DNA of 64,000 nucleotides, taken from Umezawaea tangerina. Lineage in GTDB: Bacteria; Actinomycetota; Actinomycetes; Mycobacteriales; Pseudonocardiaceae. Numbering within the stretch: position 1 is the stretch's first letter; each line of letters begins with the position of its first letter. Location: the NCBI RefSeq assembly GCF_003002815.1, contig NZ_PVTF01000006.1, forward strand, positions 434,001 through 498,000, written 5' to 3'. Positions 1 to 7,649 of the stretch are shown here, piece after piece. The position numbers and the translations under genes were made by a program. The notes beneath the pieces are model-generated. The model was not told where the DNA came from, searched no databases, and worked only from the letters and a program-made list of their open reading frames with translations.

Positions 1-2
1 CG

Positions 3-509
3 GCGCACGTCGGGGCGGGCCGCGCGGTGGCCGCGGCGCGGGCGGCGCTGGAGGCGTGGCAGCCCGGCGACGAGCACCACCTCGCGGGCGACGCCGTCCT
101 GGTCGCCGCCGCGCCCCGGCTCGGCGGCGGGTTCACCGTGGCGTGGGCGGGTGACGCGCGGGCGTACTTCTGGGACGGCGCGGCGCTGACCCAGCTGACC
201 ACCGACCAGACCGTGGCCGAGTACTTCCGCGAGCACGGGCAGAAGCCGACCGCGCGGATGGAGCACGTGGTGACGAACTCGGTGCGGCTCAGCGCGCCCG
301 CGACGATCGGCCTGGCGCACGCGCCGCGCGGTCCCGGCAGGCTGGTGCTGACCTCCGACGGCGTGCACGGGCGGCTCACGCCCGAGGGTTTCCGGCTCAT
401 CATGGCCGGCGCGGGTGATCCGGGGACGACCGCGGCGCTGCTCGTGGCGACCGCTTTGCGGGCCGGCGGCACGGACAACGCGACCGCGTTGGTGGTCGAC
501 GTGGCGTGA
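3..509 (+). CDS. PP2C-family serine/threonine phosphatase, 5'-truncated
   Basis: The frame is open to the left window edge, so the N-terminus lies outside. The visible part carries PP2C-type signatures: GDARAYFWDG (a conserved Gly-Asp loop), LVLTSDGVHG (the metal-binding Asp-Gly pair) and the C-terminal GGTDNATALVV, where the Asp-Asn pair is the last metal-ligand motif of the fold. Members remove phosphate from Ser/Thr using two Mn/Mg ions. In actinomycetes they often counter Ser/Thr kinases or act on anti-sigma systems; which applies here cannot be told. No signal peptide or membrane segment is visible in the remaining part. Confidence 0.8.
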   Translation, partial: AHVGAGRAVAAARAALEAWQPGDEHHLAGDAVLVAAAPRLGGGFTVAWAGDARAYFWDGAALTQLTTDQTVAEYFREHGQKPTARMEHVVTNSVRLSAPATIGLAHAPRGPGRLVLTSDGVHGRLTPEGFRLIMAGAGDPGTTAALLVATALRAGGTDNATALVVDVA

Positions 510-527
510 CGGCGGTTCATTTTCGGA

Positions 528-556
528 ACATTTTCCACCGCAAAACAGGAAAATGT
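528..556. terminator. AT-rich hairpin after the PP2C gene
   Basis: Perfect 9-bp arms ACATTTTCC and GGAAAATGT flank an 11-nt loop, 19 bp after the phosphatase stop codon. It is one of the most AT-rich spots nearby. It may act as a terminator or as a protein-binding dyad; no T-run follows. Confidence 0.45.
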
Positions 557-571
557 GTGATTCACATCACA
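556..571. promoter_or_regulatory. Perfect CRP/GlxR-type binding site
   Basis: TGTGA-TTCACA-TCACA matches the TGTGA-N6-TCACA consensus of cAMP receptor proteins exactly. It lies in the 325-bp gene-free stretch between the phosphatase and cspA, about 265 bp before the cspA start. A role for an actinobacterial Crp/GlxR regulator at the cspA promoter is inferred from position only. Confidence 0.55.
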
Positions 572-834
572 TAGCCCGGTGAAGTTTCATCACAGCCGCT
601 TCAGGCGTCCAGTTCACTCGATCAGGTGGCCACACCCCGGAAATTCGGCTCGAAGGGCCCGAAAATCACCGTGACACGAACCAAAAATATGGCTTTGACC
701 AGCGTGAACGATGTGATTTGGCCCGCTCTTCCAAGTACGACCACGCGAAACCGACGCAGACGTGGCAAGATACCGGGAGAGATCAGGGTTCCTCGTCGTG
801 AGGACCTGACTCAGGCTTACAAGGAGTTAGTCGC
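572..834 (+). promoter_or_regulatory. Long upstream/leader region of cspA
   Basis: No protein-coding signal is seen here. Long 5' leaders that fold differently in the cold are known for csp genes. Close to the start there is a bulged hairpin at 787-806 (GGGTTCCTC against GAGGACC), a small dyad CCTGA-C-TCAGG at 805-815, and a clear AAGGAG ribosome-binding site at 821-826 placed 8 nt before the ATG. The promoter itself could not be located with confidence. Confidence 0.4.
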
Positions 835-1038
835 ATGGCGCAGGGCACTGTTAAGTGGTTCAACGGCGAAAAGGGCTTCGGCTTCATCGAGCAGGACGGT
901 GGCGGTCCTGACGTCTTCGTCCACTACTCGGAGATCACGGGCAGCGGTTTCAAGTCCCTCGACGAGGGTCAGCGCGTGGAGTTCGAGATCGGCCAGGGCC
1001 AGAAGGGCCCGCAGGCCCAGCAGGTCCGCACCGTCTGA
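835..1038 (+). CDS. cspA: Cold-shock protein, single CSD domain
   Basis: A 67-residue protein that is entirely one cold-shock domain, the usual length for CspA-type RNA chaperones. Both RNA-binding motifs are intact: KGFGFI (RNP1, residues 13-18) and VFVHY (RNP2, residues 27-31). The N-terminal AQGTVKWFN and the C-terminal GPQAQQV are typical. Such proteins melt secondary structure in mRNA and are often abundant at all temperatures in actinomycetes. The start is fixed by AAGGAG 8 nt upstream. The gene stands alone, with its own terminator hairpin just downstream. Confidence 0.95.
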   Translation: MAQGTVKWFNGEKGFGFIEQDGGGPDVFVHYSEITGSGFKSLDEGQRVEFEIGQGQKGPQAQQVRTV

Positions 1039-1053
1039 TCTGTTCGTGAAGTT

Positions 1054-1087
1054 GTGGGCTCGTACTCCAAGGGGAGTGCGGGCCCAC
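1054..1087 (+). terminator. Hairpin terminator of cspA
   Basis: Two 15-nt arms (GTGGGCTCGTACTCC and GGAGTGCGGGCCCAC) pair fully as RNA when two G-U pairs are allowed, around a 4-nt loop. It begins 15 bp after the cspA stop and has no T-run, as is common in actinobacteria. Confidence 0.75.
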
Positions 1088-1113
1088 ACCGCGTTGTGGG
1101 GCCGGAAATCGCG

Positions 1114-1150
1114 TTGACCTCGACCTAGGTCGACGTCCTACGGTCGCCCC
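1114..1150 (+). promoter_or_regulatory. MerR-type promoter (19-bp spacer, palindrome) for the ABC exporter
   Basis: TTGACC (1114-1119) and TACGGT (1139-1144) are separated by 19 bp instead of about 17. The perfect palindrome TCGACCTAGGTCGA (1120-1133) fills the spacer next to the -35. This is the layout used by MerR-family activators, which untwist over-long spacers. A transcript would begin about 7 nt after the -10, which is the A of the ATG at 1151, so the mRNA is probably leaderless. That also explains the missing Shine-Dalgarno sequence. Confidence 0.55.
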
Positions 1151-3022
1151 ATGAGCATGGATGTCACCGCGTGGATGTCGTTGCACCACGTCATGAACGC
1201 CCAGGACAAGCGACCGTTCTCGAAGGCGACAGTCCGCCGCATCGCCCGGTTCGCGCGTCCGCACCGCGCACAGCTGGTCCGCTTCCTCGCCGTCAGCGTC
1301 GTCGCCGCCGTCCTCACCGTGGCCACACCGGTGATCGCGGGCCGGATCGTCACCGCCATCAACGACGGCGGCCCCCTCGACCTCGTGCTCACCCTCGCGG
1401 GTCTCATCGCCGTGATCGCCGTCGTGGAGGCGGGCATCGGACTGCTGTCCCGGTGGCTGTCCGCGGGCATCGGTGAAGGCCTGATCCTCGACCTGCGCAC
1501 GGCCGTCTTCGACCACGTGCAGCGGATGCCCATCGCGTTCTTCACCCGCACCCGCACCGGCGCGCTGGTGAGCAGGTTGAACAACGACGTCATCGGCGCC
1601 CAGCGGGCGTTCAGCGACACCCTGTCCGGTGTCGTGAGCAACCTGGTGACGTTGCTGCTCACCCTGGTCGTGATGGTCGGCATCTCCTGGCAGATCACGC
1701 TGTTGGCGTTGGTGCTGCTGCCGGTGTTCGTCCTGCCGGCCCGCCGGATGGGCGGCAGGCTCGCCGCCCTGGAACGCGAGGCGGCCAACCACGACGCCGC
1801 GATGAGCACCCAGATGACCGAGCGCTTCTCCGCGCCCGGCGCCACGCTCGTGAAGCTGTTCGGCGACCCCGCGGGCGAGTCGGCCGAGTTCGCCACCCGC
1901 GCCCGGCGCGTGCGCGACATCGGCGTCCGCTCGGCGATGGTGCAGACGGTGTTCCTGACCGCGTTGACGATCGTCTCCGCCCTCGCGCTCGCCCTGGTCT
2001 ACGGCCTCGGCGGCTTCTTCGCCCTGCGCGGTTCGCTCGAACCCGGCGCGGTCGTCGCGCTGGCCCTGCTGATCACCCGGCTGTACTCGCCGTTGACCGC
2101 GCTGGCCAGCGCGCGGGTCGAGGTGATGAGCGCGCTGGTGAGCTTCGAGCGCGTGTTCGAGGTGCTCGACCTCAAGCCGCTCATCGCCGAGAAGCCTTCC
2201 GCCACAACGGTTCCCGACGGTCCGGTCGCCATCGAGTTCGACGGCGTCACCTTCGGCTACCCGTCCGCCGACCGCGTCTCGCTGGCCTCGTTGGAAGAGG
2301 TCGCGACCCTCGACACCAGGGGCGGCGTCGACGTCCTGCACGACGTCTCGTTCCGCGCCGAACCCGGCCAGATGGTCGCGCTGGTGGGGTCGTCGGGCGC
2401 GGGCAAGTCCACCATCGCCCAGCTCGCCGCGCGCCTCTACGACGTCGACTCCGGCGCCGTTCGGCTCGCCGGTGTCGACGTGCGCGACCTGACCGCGGCC
2501 ACGATCCGCTCGACGCTCGGCATGGTCACCCAGGACGGCCACCTGTTCCACGAGTCCATCCGCGCCAACCTCCTGCTCGCCGCCCCGTCGGCCACGGAGG
2601 CAGAACTGTGGGAGGTGCTGGAGCGCGCCCGGCTCAAGTCGCTCATCGCGAGCCTGCCCGACGGGCTGGACACGGTGGTCGGCGAGCGCGGGTACCGGTT
2701 GTCCGGCGGCGAACGGCAGCGCCTCACCATCGCCCGCCTGCTGCTCGCCCGCCCTCGGGTCGTCGTGCTGGACGAGGCCACCGCACACCTGGACTCCACG
2801 TCGGAGGCCGCGGTCCAGGAGGCGCTCGGCGAGGCGCTGGCGGGCCGGACCTCCGTCGTGATCGCGCACCGGCTGTCCACGATCCGCGCGGCCGACCTGA
2901 TCCTGGTGATCGAGGACGGGCGGGTCGTGGAACGCGGCACGCACACCGGCTTGCTGGCCGCGGGCGGCCGGTACGAGGAGCTGCACCGGACGCAGTTCAG
3001 CCAGGAGAGCTCCGCGGCCTGA
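1151..3022 (+). CDS. ABC exporter half-transporter (membrane and ATPase domains fused)
   Basis: A 623-residue half-transporter of the MsbA/LmrA type. An N-terminal six-helix membrane domain (about residues 35-330) is followed by a nucleotide-binding domain. Walker A is GSSGAGKST (413-421), the signature is LSGGERQR (517-524), Walker B is VVVLDEATAHLD, and the switch His is in IAHRLSTI. It would work as a homodimer in the cytoplasmic membrane, exporting a lipid or drug; the substrate is unknown. A short insert between the beta strands before Walker A (around residue 380) is unusual. The start at 1151 agrees with a leaderless promoter. The next gene is convergent and ends only 3 bp away. Confidence 0.9.
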   Translation: MSMDVTAWMSLHHVMNAQDKRPFSKATVRRIARFARPHRAQLVRFLAVSVVAAVLTVATPVIAGRIVTAINDGGPLDLVLTLAGLIAVIAVVEAGIGLLSRWLSAGIGEGLILDLRTAVFDHVQRMPIAFFTRTRTGALVSRLNNDVIGAQRAFSDTLSGVVSNLVTLLLTLVVMVGISWQITLLALVLLPVFVLPARRMGGRLAALEREAANHDAAMSTQMTERFSAPGATLVKLFGDPAGESAEFATRARRVRDIGVRSAMVQTVFLTALTIVSALALALVYGLGGFFALRGSLEPGAVVALALLITRLYSPLTALASARVEVMSALVSFERVFEVLDLKPLIAEKPSATTVPDGPVAIEFDGVTFGYPSADRVSLASLEEVATLDTRGGVDVLHDVSFRAEPGQMVALVGSSGAGKSTIAQLAARLYDVDSGAVRLAGVDVRDLTAATIRSTLGMVTQDGHLFHESIRANLLLAAPSATEAELWEVLERARLKSLIASLPDGLDTVVGERGYRLSGGERQRLTIARLLLARPRVVVLDEATAHLDSTSEAAVQEALGEALAGRTSVVIAHRLSTIRAADLILVIEDGRVVERGTHTGLLAAGGRYEELHRTQFSQESSAA

Positions 3023-3025
3023 CCG

Positions 3026-3784
3026 CTACTCCGGCACCCACTCGATGAGCTGGTCGAGGATGCGCGGGTCACCGGCGACCTTCAGCCGGTCCACCGGAAC
3101 GCGGTCGTAGAACGACAGCACCAGATCGCTGGCCGTCGCCGTGGCCGACATGTCCGCGACCTCATCCGTCGCGGCCAACCGGTCGACCCACGCACCCTTG
3201 TCCGACAACCGGAGCCTCCAGGACTCCCCCTCGATCGCGTGGTAGTGCACCACCGCGGGCTCGTGCGGCCACGCGATCGTCGTCGAACAACAGGTCTCCT
3301 GGAACTCCTCGACCCCGTCCAACGCCACCTCTTCCGGCAACGGCCGCGGCACACCCGCCGTCACCTGCGCGTCGTAGGTGTGCACCGCGATCTCCTGCAC
3401 CTGGTGGCGCGCAACAGCTCCACAGGTCGCAGGCGACTGCGCCCTCCCCCACCCGACCCAACACCCACGATCAGGCCCCGCCTCCCGAAGCGCGTCGAGC
3501 AGTTCCCGAGTCGAGTCCGCCATCCACCCAAGAAGCGCCTCCCGCTCCTCCGGCGCCGCCGGCACCACCGGCTGCGCCTTCGCACCAGCCGGCCCCGCCG
3601 CAACCGTGGCCGCCCAGGTACGACGCCCCACACCCAGGTGCTTCACCAGGTCGAACAACGTCCAGTCGGGGCAGGTGGGAACCTGCGCGTGGAGATCAGG
3701 AGCAGAAGCGACAGCCGCGCAGAAGGCGGCAGACCTTTCGTCGATCATGCGAAGCAGGTCGGCGAAGTCCGGGGTGTTGTGCAC
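3026..3784 (-). CDS. Maleylpyruvate isomerase family, mycothiol-dependent protein
   Basis: A 252-residue protein with the N-terminal mycothiol-dependent metal-binding fold (DinB-like four-helix bundle, about residues 8-150) and a C-terminal MDMPI-type domain. Likely metal-binding histidines sit in FDLVKHLG and in RHQVQEIAVHTYDA. The family uses mycothiol, the main thiol of actinobacteria, as cofactor. The founding member isomerises maleylpyruvate, but most relatives have no known substrate, so the reaction here is open. It is encoded alone, convergent with the ABC exporter, with the 800-bp gene-free region upstream. Confidence 0.8.
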   Translation of the reverse strand: MHNTPDFADLLRMIDERSAAFCAAVASAPDLHAQVPTCPDWTLFDLVKHLGVGRRTWAATVAAGPAGAKAQPVVPAAPEEREALLGWMADSTRELLDALREAGPDRGCWVGWGRAQSPATCGAVARHQVQEIAVHTYDAQVTAGVPRPLPEEVALDGVEEFQETCCSTTIAWPHEPAVVHYHAIEGESWRLRLSDKGAWVDRLAATDEVADMSATATASDLVLSFYDRVPVDRLKVAGDPRILDQLIEWVPE

Positions 3785-3837
3785 GCAGGGTGTCTACCAC
3801 TGCGGTCCGAGAGGGGACAGCGAATTTCGCCACGGCC

Positions 3838-4160
3838 CGGTGGGGCGGTGGAGAGGCGGGGCGTCAGAGCCGGGCGGCGGGCTAGCAGGTTGGCGGGGCA
3901 GCGAGGCAGCGGGCGGCGGCAGCGGGCTAACAGATTGGCGTGGCGGCAGGGCAGCGGGCGTTGGGCAACGGGTCAGCAGACGGTGGGCTAACGGAGCGGC
4001 GGGTCAGCGCGGCGGCGGCAGGGGCTGCGGGGCAGTGGCAAGAGCGGGGCCAACGGGGCGGCGGCAGGAGCAGCGGGACAGCGGCAGGAGCGGGGGCGGT
4101 GGGCCAACAGGGCAGCGACGGCGATGGAGCTGCGGCGGGCAGCAGGACACCAAGTGGCCC
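3838..4160. repeat. Degenerate GC-rich short tandem repeats
   Basis: A run of imperfect words built on GGCAGCGGG, GCGGCGGCAG and GGGCTAACAG fills the first half of the 802-bp gene-free stretch 3785-4586. No frame shows conserved protein features. It is probably slippage-derived filler. The rest of the stretch holds a long hairpin (4220-4339) and a second nested palindrome (4436-4540). Confidence 0.5.
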
Positions 4161-4219
4161 ATCAACACATGGCGGGCAACCTACCCAACGAAGCTGGAAG
4201 CGAGCACGCTCGTCCGCTC

Positions 4220-4339
4220 GTGCGGTCGGCTTGACTTGGGGTTTTTGGGCTTAAAATCGGTCGGCGGGCAGGCTCTACCACCTGCCCTTTTTCGCCCGAC
4301 GAAGCCCAAAAAAGGGGCCCCAAGTCAAGCCGACCGCAC
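4220..4339. repeat. 116-bp hairpin repeat element, copy 1
   Basis: Outer arms of 22 bp pair perfectly, starting GTGCGGTCGGCTTGACTTGG; the 116-bp core shared with copy 2 is 4222-4337. Inside lie a second stem (TTTTTGGGCTT with AAGCCCAAAAA) and a central hairpin GGGCAGG-CTCTACCA-CCTGCCC, so the whole element can fold into one long branched stem. The second copy at 42750-42865 lies in inverted orientation. It encodes no protein. It resembles REPIN/MITE-type elements, but no transposase is present. Confidence 0.8.
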
Positions 4340-4435
4340 CCGGAGACGGCTGTAGCGACACCCAGTGTCGAGCACCACCCAATCAATCCCCTCTGTCCAC
4401 TATAGACACACCCCACCAGAGGTCCCCCCACCGCG

Positions 4436-4540
4436 CCCCCCCGAATCCGATGCTACGACACCCCACCGACAATTTCGTCACCCCCAAAACTACCCACCAG
4501 AAATTGTCGTACCCCATCACTACACTCAAATTCGGGGGGG
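4436..4540. repeat. Nested palindrome in C-rich, gene-free DNA
   Basis: An outer stem CCCCCCCGAAT (4436-4446) pairs with ATTCGGGGGGG (4530-4540). An inner stem CGACAATTTC (4467-4476) pairs with GAAATTGTCG (4500-4509). The surrounding 4380-4600 is C-rich, unlike the coding DNA on both sides. It differs in sequence from the 116-bp element and has no second copy in the window that I could see. Confidence 0.6.
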
Positions 4541-4586
4541 GACCCCCGCGACGGGACACACACAAGAAGCTCCGGCCCCCCGCAAA

Positions 4587-5612
4587 TCAAGCAACAGCGT
4601 GCAAATTGCCATCAGCACCCACGATGCACCGGGCGCTGTTCGTACCCCCCTGGACGAACTCGGTCACGCAGCGGCCGAGTTGGGCGTGGCCGTCGGCGTT
4701 GGGGTGGAAGGACTGCTGGGCCAGGTGGATGCCGATGGCGTCCAGGCCGCCGTGCACGAGGGCGTCGGGGTCGACGGTGATGCGGCGCTGCCATTCGCCG
4801 GTGGAGCTGGCGCCCTTGCTGCACGCCTCGTGGTTCTCGGTGGCGCGGGAGAAGTCGAGGAACTTCACGCCCGCGCGGGTGGCGGCGCCGCGCAGGGCGT
4901 CGGCGAACTGGGGGACGGCGACGGTCCGGCCGTACTGGGCGTCTGCCAGGCGCAGCGGGCAGCCGTAGGGACCGTGCAGGACGGAGTCCATCTTCTCGGT
5001 CAGCGGTGAGGCGTAGGAGGTGAGGACGAAGCTGTAGGACGAGTTCGAGTAGCCGGCCTGGGTCATCGCGGAGCGGACGTCGGCGATCGCGGCCTCGACC
5101 TTCGGCGCCATCGCGGCGAGGCGGGCGGGCCACTCGGTTTGCAGGCTGGAGCGGCAGGACGGGCCGAACGGGTTCAGCCAGGCCTCGATGCAGTCGACGA
5201 TGGTGTCGGCGAACTGCGGGTCGTCGTTGGCGCCGATCTGCAGCACGACCGCGGTCACCCGGTTCTGCCGGGCGATGTCGATCAGGCGCCTGGCCTGCGA
5301 GCCCTCGGTGTAGTGCACGGTGTCGGCCAGCGACACGTTCGCCGAGTCGGCGCCGGAGCAGGCGAGGTTGAACGTCCGGTCGGCCACGTGGGTCTGGTGC
5401 ACCAGCGCACGGGTCGAGCGGTGGCACCAGTTGCCGTTCTCGCCCTCGGTGCCGGGCTCGTAGGACCCCGCGCCCTCACCGGAGATGGCGCTGTCGCCGA
5501 GCGACACGATCGCCGTCGGCCGGGTGTCGCGCGGGGCGGCGGACACGGGTTGGGCGATGGCTCCGGTCAGGACCAGAGCGGCGAGTACTGCTCGAAGCGC
5601 ACCGACGCGCAT
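4587..5612 (-). CDS. Secreted SGNH-family lipase/esterase
   Basis: With the start at 5612 the product has 341 residues and a signal peptide: MRVG, a hydrophobic core to about residue 20, then an Ala-x-Ala site near residue 26. The SGNH blocks are present: GDSAISGEG with the nucleophile Ser41, the oxyanion block GANDD, and SFHPNADGH with Asp-x-x-His near residues 300-309. Six or more cysteines suggest disulfides outside the cell. It probably hydrolyses lipid or sugar esters. The start is chosen over a longer frame because a GGAG box lies 5-6 nt upstream and the signal peptide follows at once. Confidence 0.88.
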   Translation of the reverse strand: MRVGALRAVLAALVLTGAIAQPVSAAPRDTRPTAIVSLGDSAISGEGAGSYEPGTEGENGNWCHRSTRALVHQTHVADRTFNLACSGADSANVSLADTVHYTEGSQARRLIDIARQNRVTAVVLQIGANDDPQFADTIVDCIEAWLNPFGPSCRSSLQTEWPARLAAMAPKVEAAIADVRSAMTQAGYSNSSYSFVLTSYASPLTEKMDSVLHGPYGCPLRLADAQYGRTVAVPQFADALRGAATRAGVKFLDFSRATENHEACSKGASSTGEWQRRITVDPDALVHGGLDAIGIHLAQQSFHPNADGHAQLGRCVTEFVQGGTNSARCIVGADGNLHAVA

Positions 5613-5726
5613 GGCGACTCCAGGAAGATCACGGCCATTTCGCGCCGGTCGACGCAAAACGACCGTAATATCGGCGTTACCGCACGACAATGACCCGAAC
5701 GGTGCTCAAACCCCGTGGGTTCGGGT

Positions 5727-7649
5727 TCACGAACCGGTCGTTCTGCCCAGCCGGAACGTGAAGTCGAGCCGCCGCCACCCACCGTCGACGACCCGGCCGT
5801 CCGGGGTCGGCCCGCCGGTGGGGACGAAGTCGACGACGAGGTCGTCCTTCACGCCGAAGACGGTGTCGGAGTCGAGGTACTCGCCGCCTGCCACGAACAG
5901 CTGGGTGATGAGCTTGTGGTGGCCGGGCGCGGAGATCATGAAGTGCACGTGCGGCGCGCGGTACTGGTGGCGCCCGGTCGCCTGGAGCATCCGGCCGACG
6001 GGGCCGTCCACGGGGATCGGGTAGGCCGACGGCAGGATCGACCAGAACGCGAACCGGCCGTCGGCGTCGGTGCGGAACCGGGCGCGCAGCACCGGGCCGT
6101 CCAGGTCGGGCAGCTGGATGTCGTAGAACCCGTCGTCGTCGGCCTGCCACACGTCCACGACCGCGTCCGCGATCGGCGCGCCGTCCGGGTCGGTGACCCG
6201 GATGTCCGCCCACAGCGGGGTTCCGGCGACGCCCTCGGCGAGGTCGGTGCCGGACTCGACCGCGGGCGGGCCGTCCACGTAGAACGGCCCGAGCACCGCG
6301 GACGACGTGGAGTCGGGGGTGCGCGAGTTGGTCAGGGCGTCGACCACGCTGGAGAGCCCCAGGGTGTCCGACAGCAGCACGAACTCCTGCCGCACGTCGC
6401 TGCTGATCTGCCCCGTCCCGGTCAGGAAGTCGACGGCGGCCTGCCACTCGGCCTGGGTCAGGTCGTTGGTGGTGGCGAAGGAGTGCAGCCGCCGCACCAG
6501 GTCCGTCAGCAGCGAGCGGAGGCGCTTGTCCGGGGTGCGGGCGAAGCTCGCGACCACCTCGTCGGTGAGCCACCCGAGGTCGGGCACGCGGCTCGCGGGC
6601 CGCTTGCCGTGCCACGCGTCGGACAGCAGCGCGGCGACGCCCTCGCCGGTCACCTCGCGCGGGTTCTGGTAGACCCGCGAGGTGGAGAGCTCGACCGCGA
6701 GGGGCAGGTCCTCCCGCGGGAAGTCCAGCTGCCGCAACGAGGTCGGGCCGCCGACCGACTCGACCAGGTCGAACACCCCCGCGGGCGCGTCGGGCACGCC
6801 CAGCGCCCCGGCGATGCGCTCCATCACCTCGGGCACGGCCTTCGCGTTGTAGGCCATGACGTGCGGCAGGACCACGGTGTGCGTCTCGGCGTGCGGCAGG
6901 CCGAACGAGCCGCCGAGGGTGTGGCAGATCTTGTGGTGCAGGCTCATCCCGACCGAGCCGAGGCAGGTGCCCGCGAGCCACGCGCCGATCAGCAGGTCGG
7001 CACGGGTGTCCACATCGGACGGATCGGCTGCCAGCGCGCGCAGGCCCCTGGAGATGCGGGCGACCGCGTCCAGCGCGATGGAGTCGGTGACCGGCTCGGA
7101 CTGCGGCGAGTACAGCGCCTCGACGGCGTGCGCGAGGGCGTTGACGGCGCTGGTGACCGACAGGTCGACCGGCAGGCTCAGGGTGAGGTCCACGTCGTAG
7201 ACCACGGTCTCCGGCCGGATCTCCGGCGCGGACCTGGTCGTCTTGCGGCCCTCGGCCGTCTCGCCGAGCACCGCGGTCACCTCGGACCCGGAGTAGGTGG
7301 TGGGCACGATGACCTGCGGCACGTTGGTGCGCGCGGCCAGCGCCTTGGACAGCCCCGTGGTCGAGCCGCCGCCGATCGCGACCACGCAGTCGGCGCTGTT
7401 GGAGCGCAGCACGCCCAGCGCGTGCTCGGTCACCTCGACCGGGGTGTGCATGGCGGCGCCGTCGAAGCGGGCGGCCAGCAGCGGGCCGAGCGACTCCCCC
7501 ACCCGCTGCGCCACGTCGTCCAGCCGCTTGCTCGCCAGCAGGAGCACGCGGTTGCCGCCGACCCTCTCCACCTCCGCCCGCACCTGCGAGATGGTGCCGG
7601 AGCCGAAGACGACGCGGGTCGACCGCACTTCGTGGACGAAGGGCTTCAT
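5727..7649 (-). CDS. Maleylacetate reductase-hydroxyquinol 1,2-dioxygenase fusion
   Basis: A 640-residue fusion of two successive enzymes of the hydroxyquinol branch of aromatic breakdown. Residues 1 to about 355 are an iron-type alcohol dehydrogenase of the maleylacetate reductase group (GGGSTTGLSKA for NAD binding; metal-binding histidines in NALAHAVEA and GLPHAETHTVVLPH). The remainder is an intradiol dioxygenase with the Fe(III) ligands Tyr in DGFYDIQ, Tyr in AYPIP and two His in PHVHF. The dioxygenase half would open hydroxyquinol to maleylacetate and the reductase half would make 3-oxoadipate. Its ATG overlaps the stop of the upstream F420-type reductase by one base, so the two are translationally coupled. 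Confidence 0.88.
   Translation of the reverse strand: MKPFVHEVRSTRVVFGSGTISQVRAEVERVGGNRVLLLASKRLDDVAQRVGESLGPLLAARFDGAAMHTPVEVTEHALGVLRSNSADCVVAIGGGSTTGLSKALAARTNVPQVIVPTTYSGSEVTAVLGETAEGRKTTRSAPEIRPETVVYDVDLTLSLPVDLSVTSAVNALAHAVEALYSPQSEPVTDSIALDAVARISRGLRALAADPSDVDTRADLLIGAWLAGTCLGSVGMSLHHKICHTLGGSFGLPHAETHTVVLPHVMAYNAKAVPEVMERIAGALGVPDAPAGVFDLVESVGGPTSLRQLDFPREDLPLAVELSTSRVYQNPREVTGEGVAALLSDAWHGKRPASRVPDLGWLTDEVVASFARTPDKRLRSLLTDLVRRLHSFATTNDLTQAEWQAAVDFLTGTGQISSDVRQEFVLLSDTLGLSSVVDALTNSRTPDSTSSAVLGPFYVDGPPAVESGTDLAEGVAGTPLWADIRVTDPDGAPIADAVVDVWQADDDGFYDIQLPDLDGPVLRARFRTDADGRFAFWSILPSAYPIPVDGPVGRMLQATGRHQYRAPHVHFMISAPGHHKLITQLFVAGGEYLDSDTVFGVKDDLVVDFVPTGGPTPDGRVVDGGWRRLDFTFRLGRTTGS

Noticed and set aside
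950-2986. A 678-codon open frame on the minus strand opposite the ABC exporter
   Set aside because: Its product is Arg/Gly/Asp-rich low-complexity sequence, and the opposite strand has an intact ABC exporter with all motifs; it is a high-GC antisense shadow.
3378-4355. A 325-codon plus-strand frame running into the gene-free region
   Set aside because: It overlaps the convincing mycothiol-dependent gene, then runs through simple repeats; no domain or start signal supports it.
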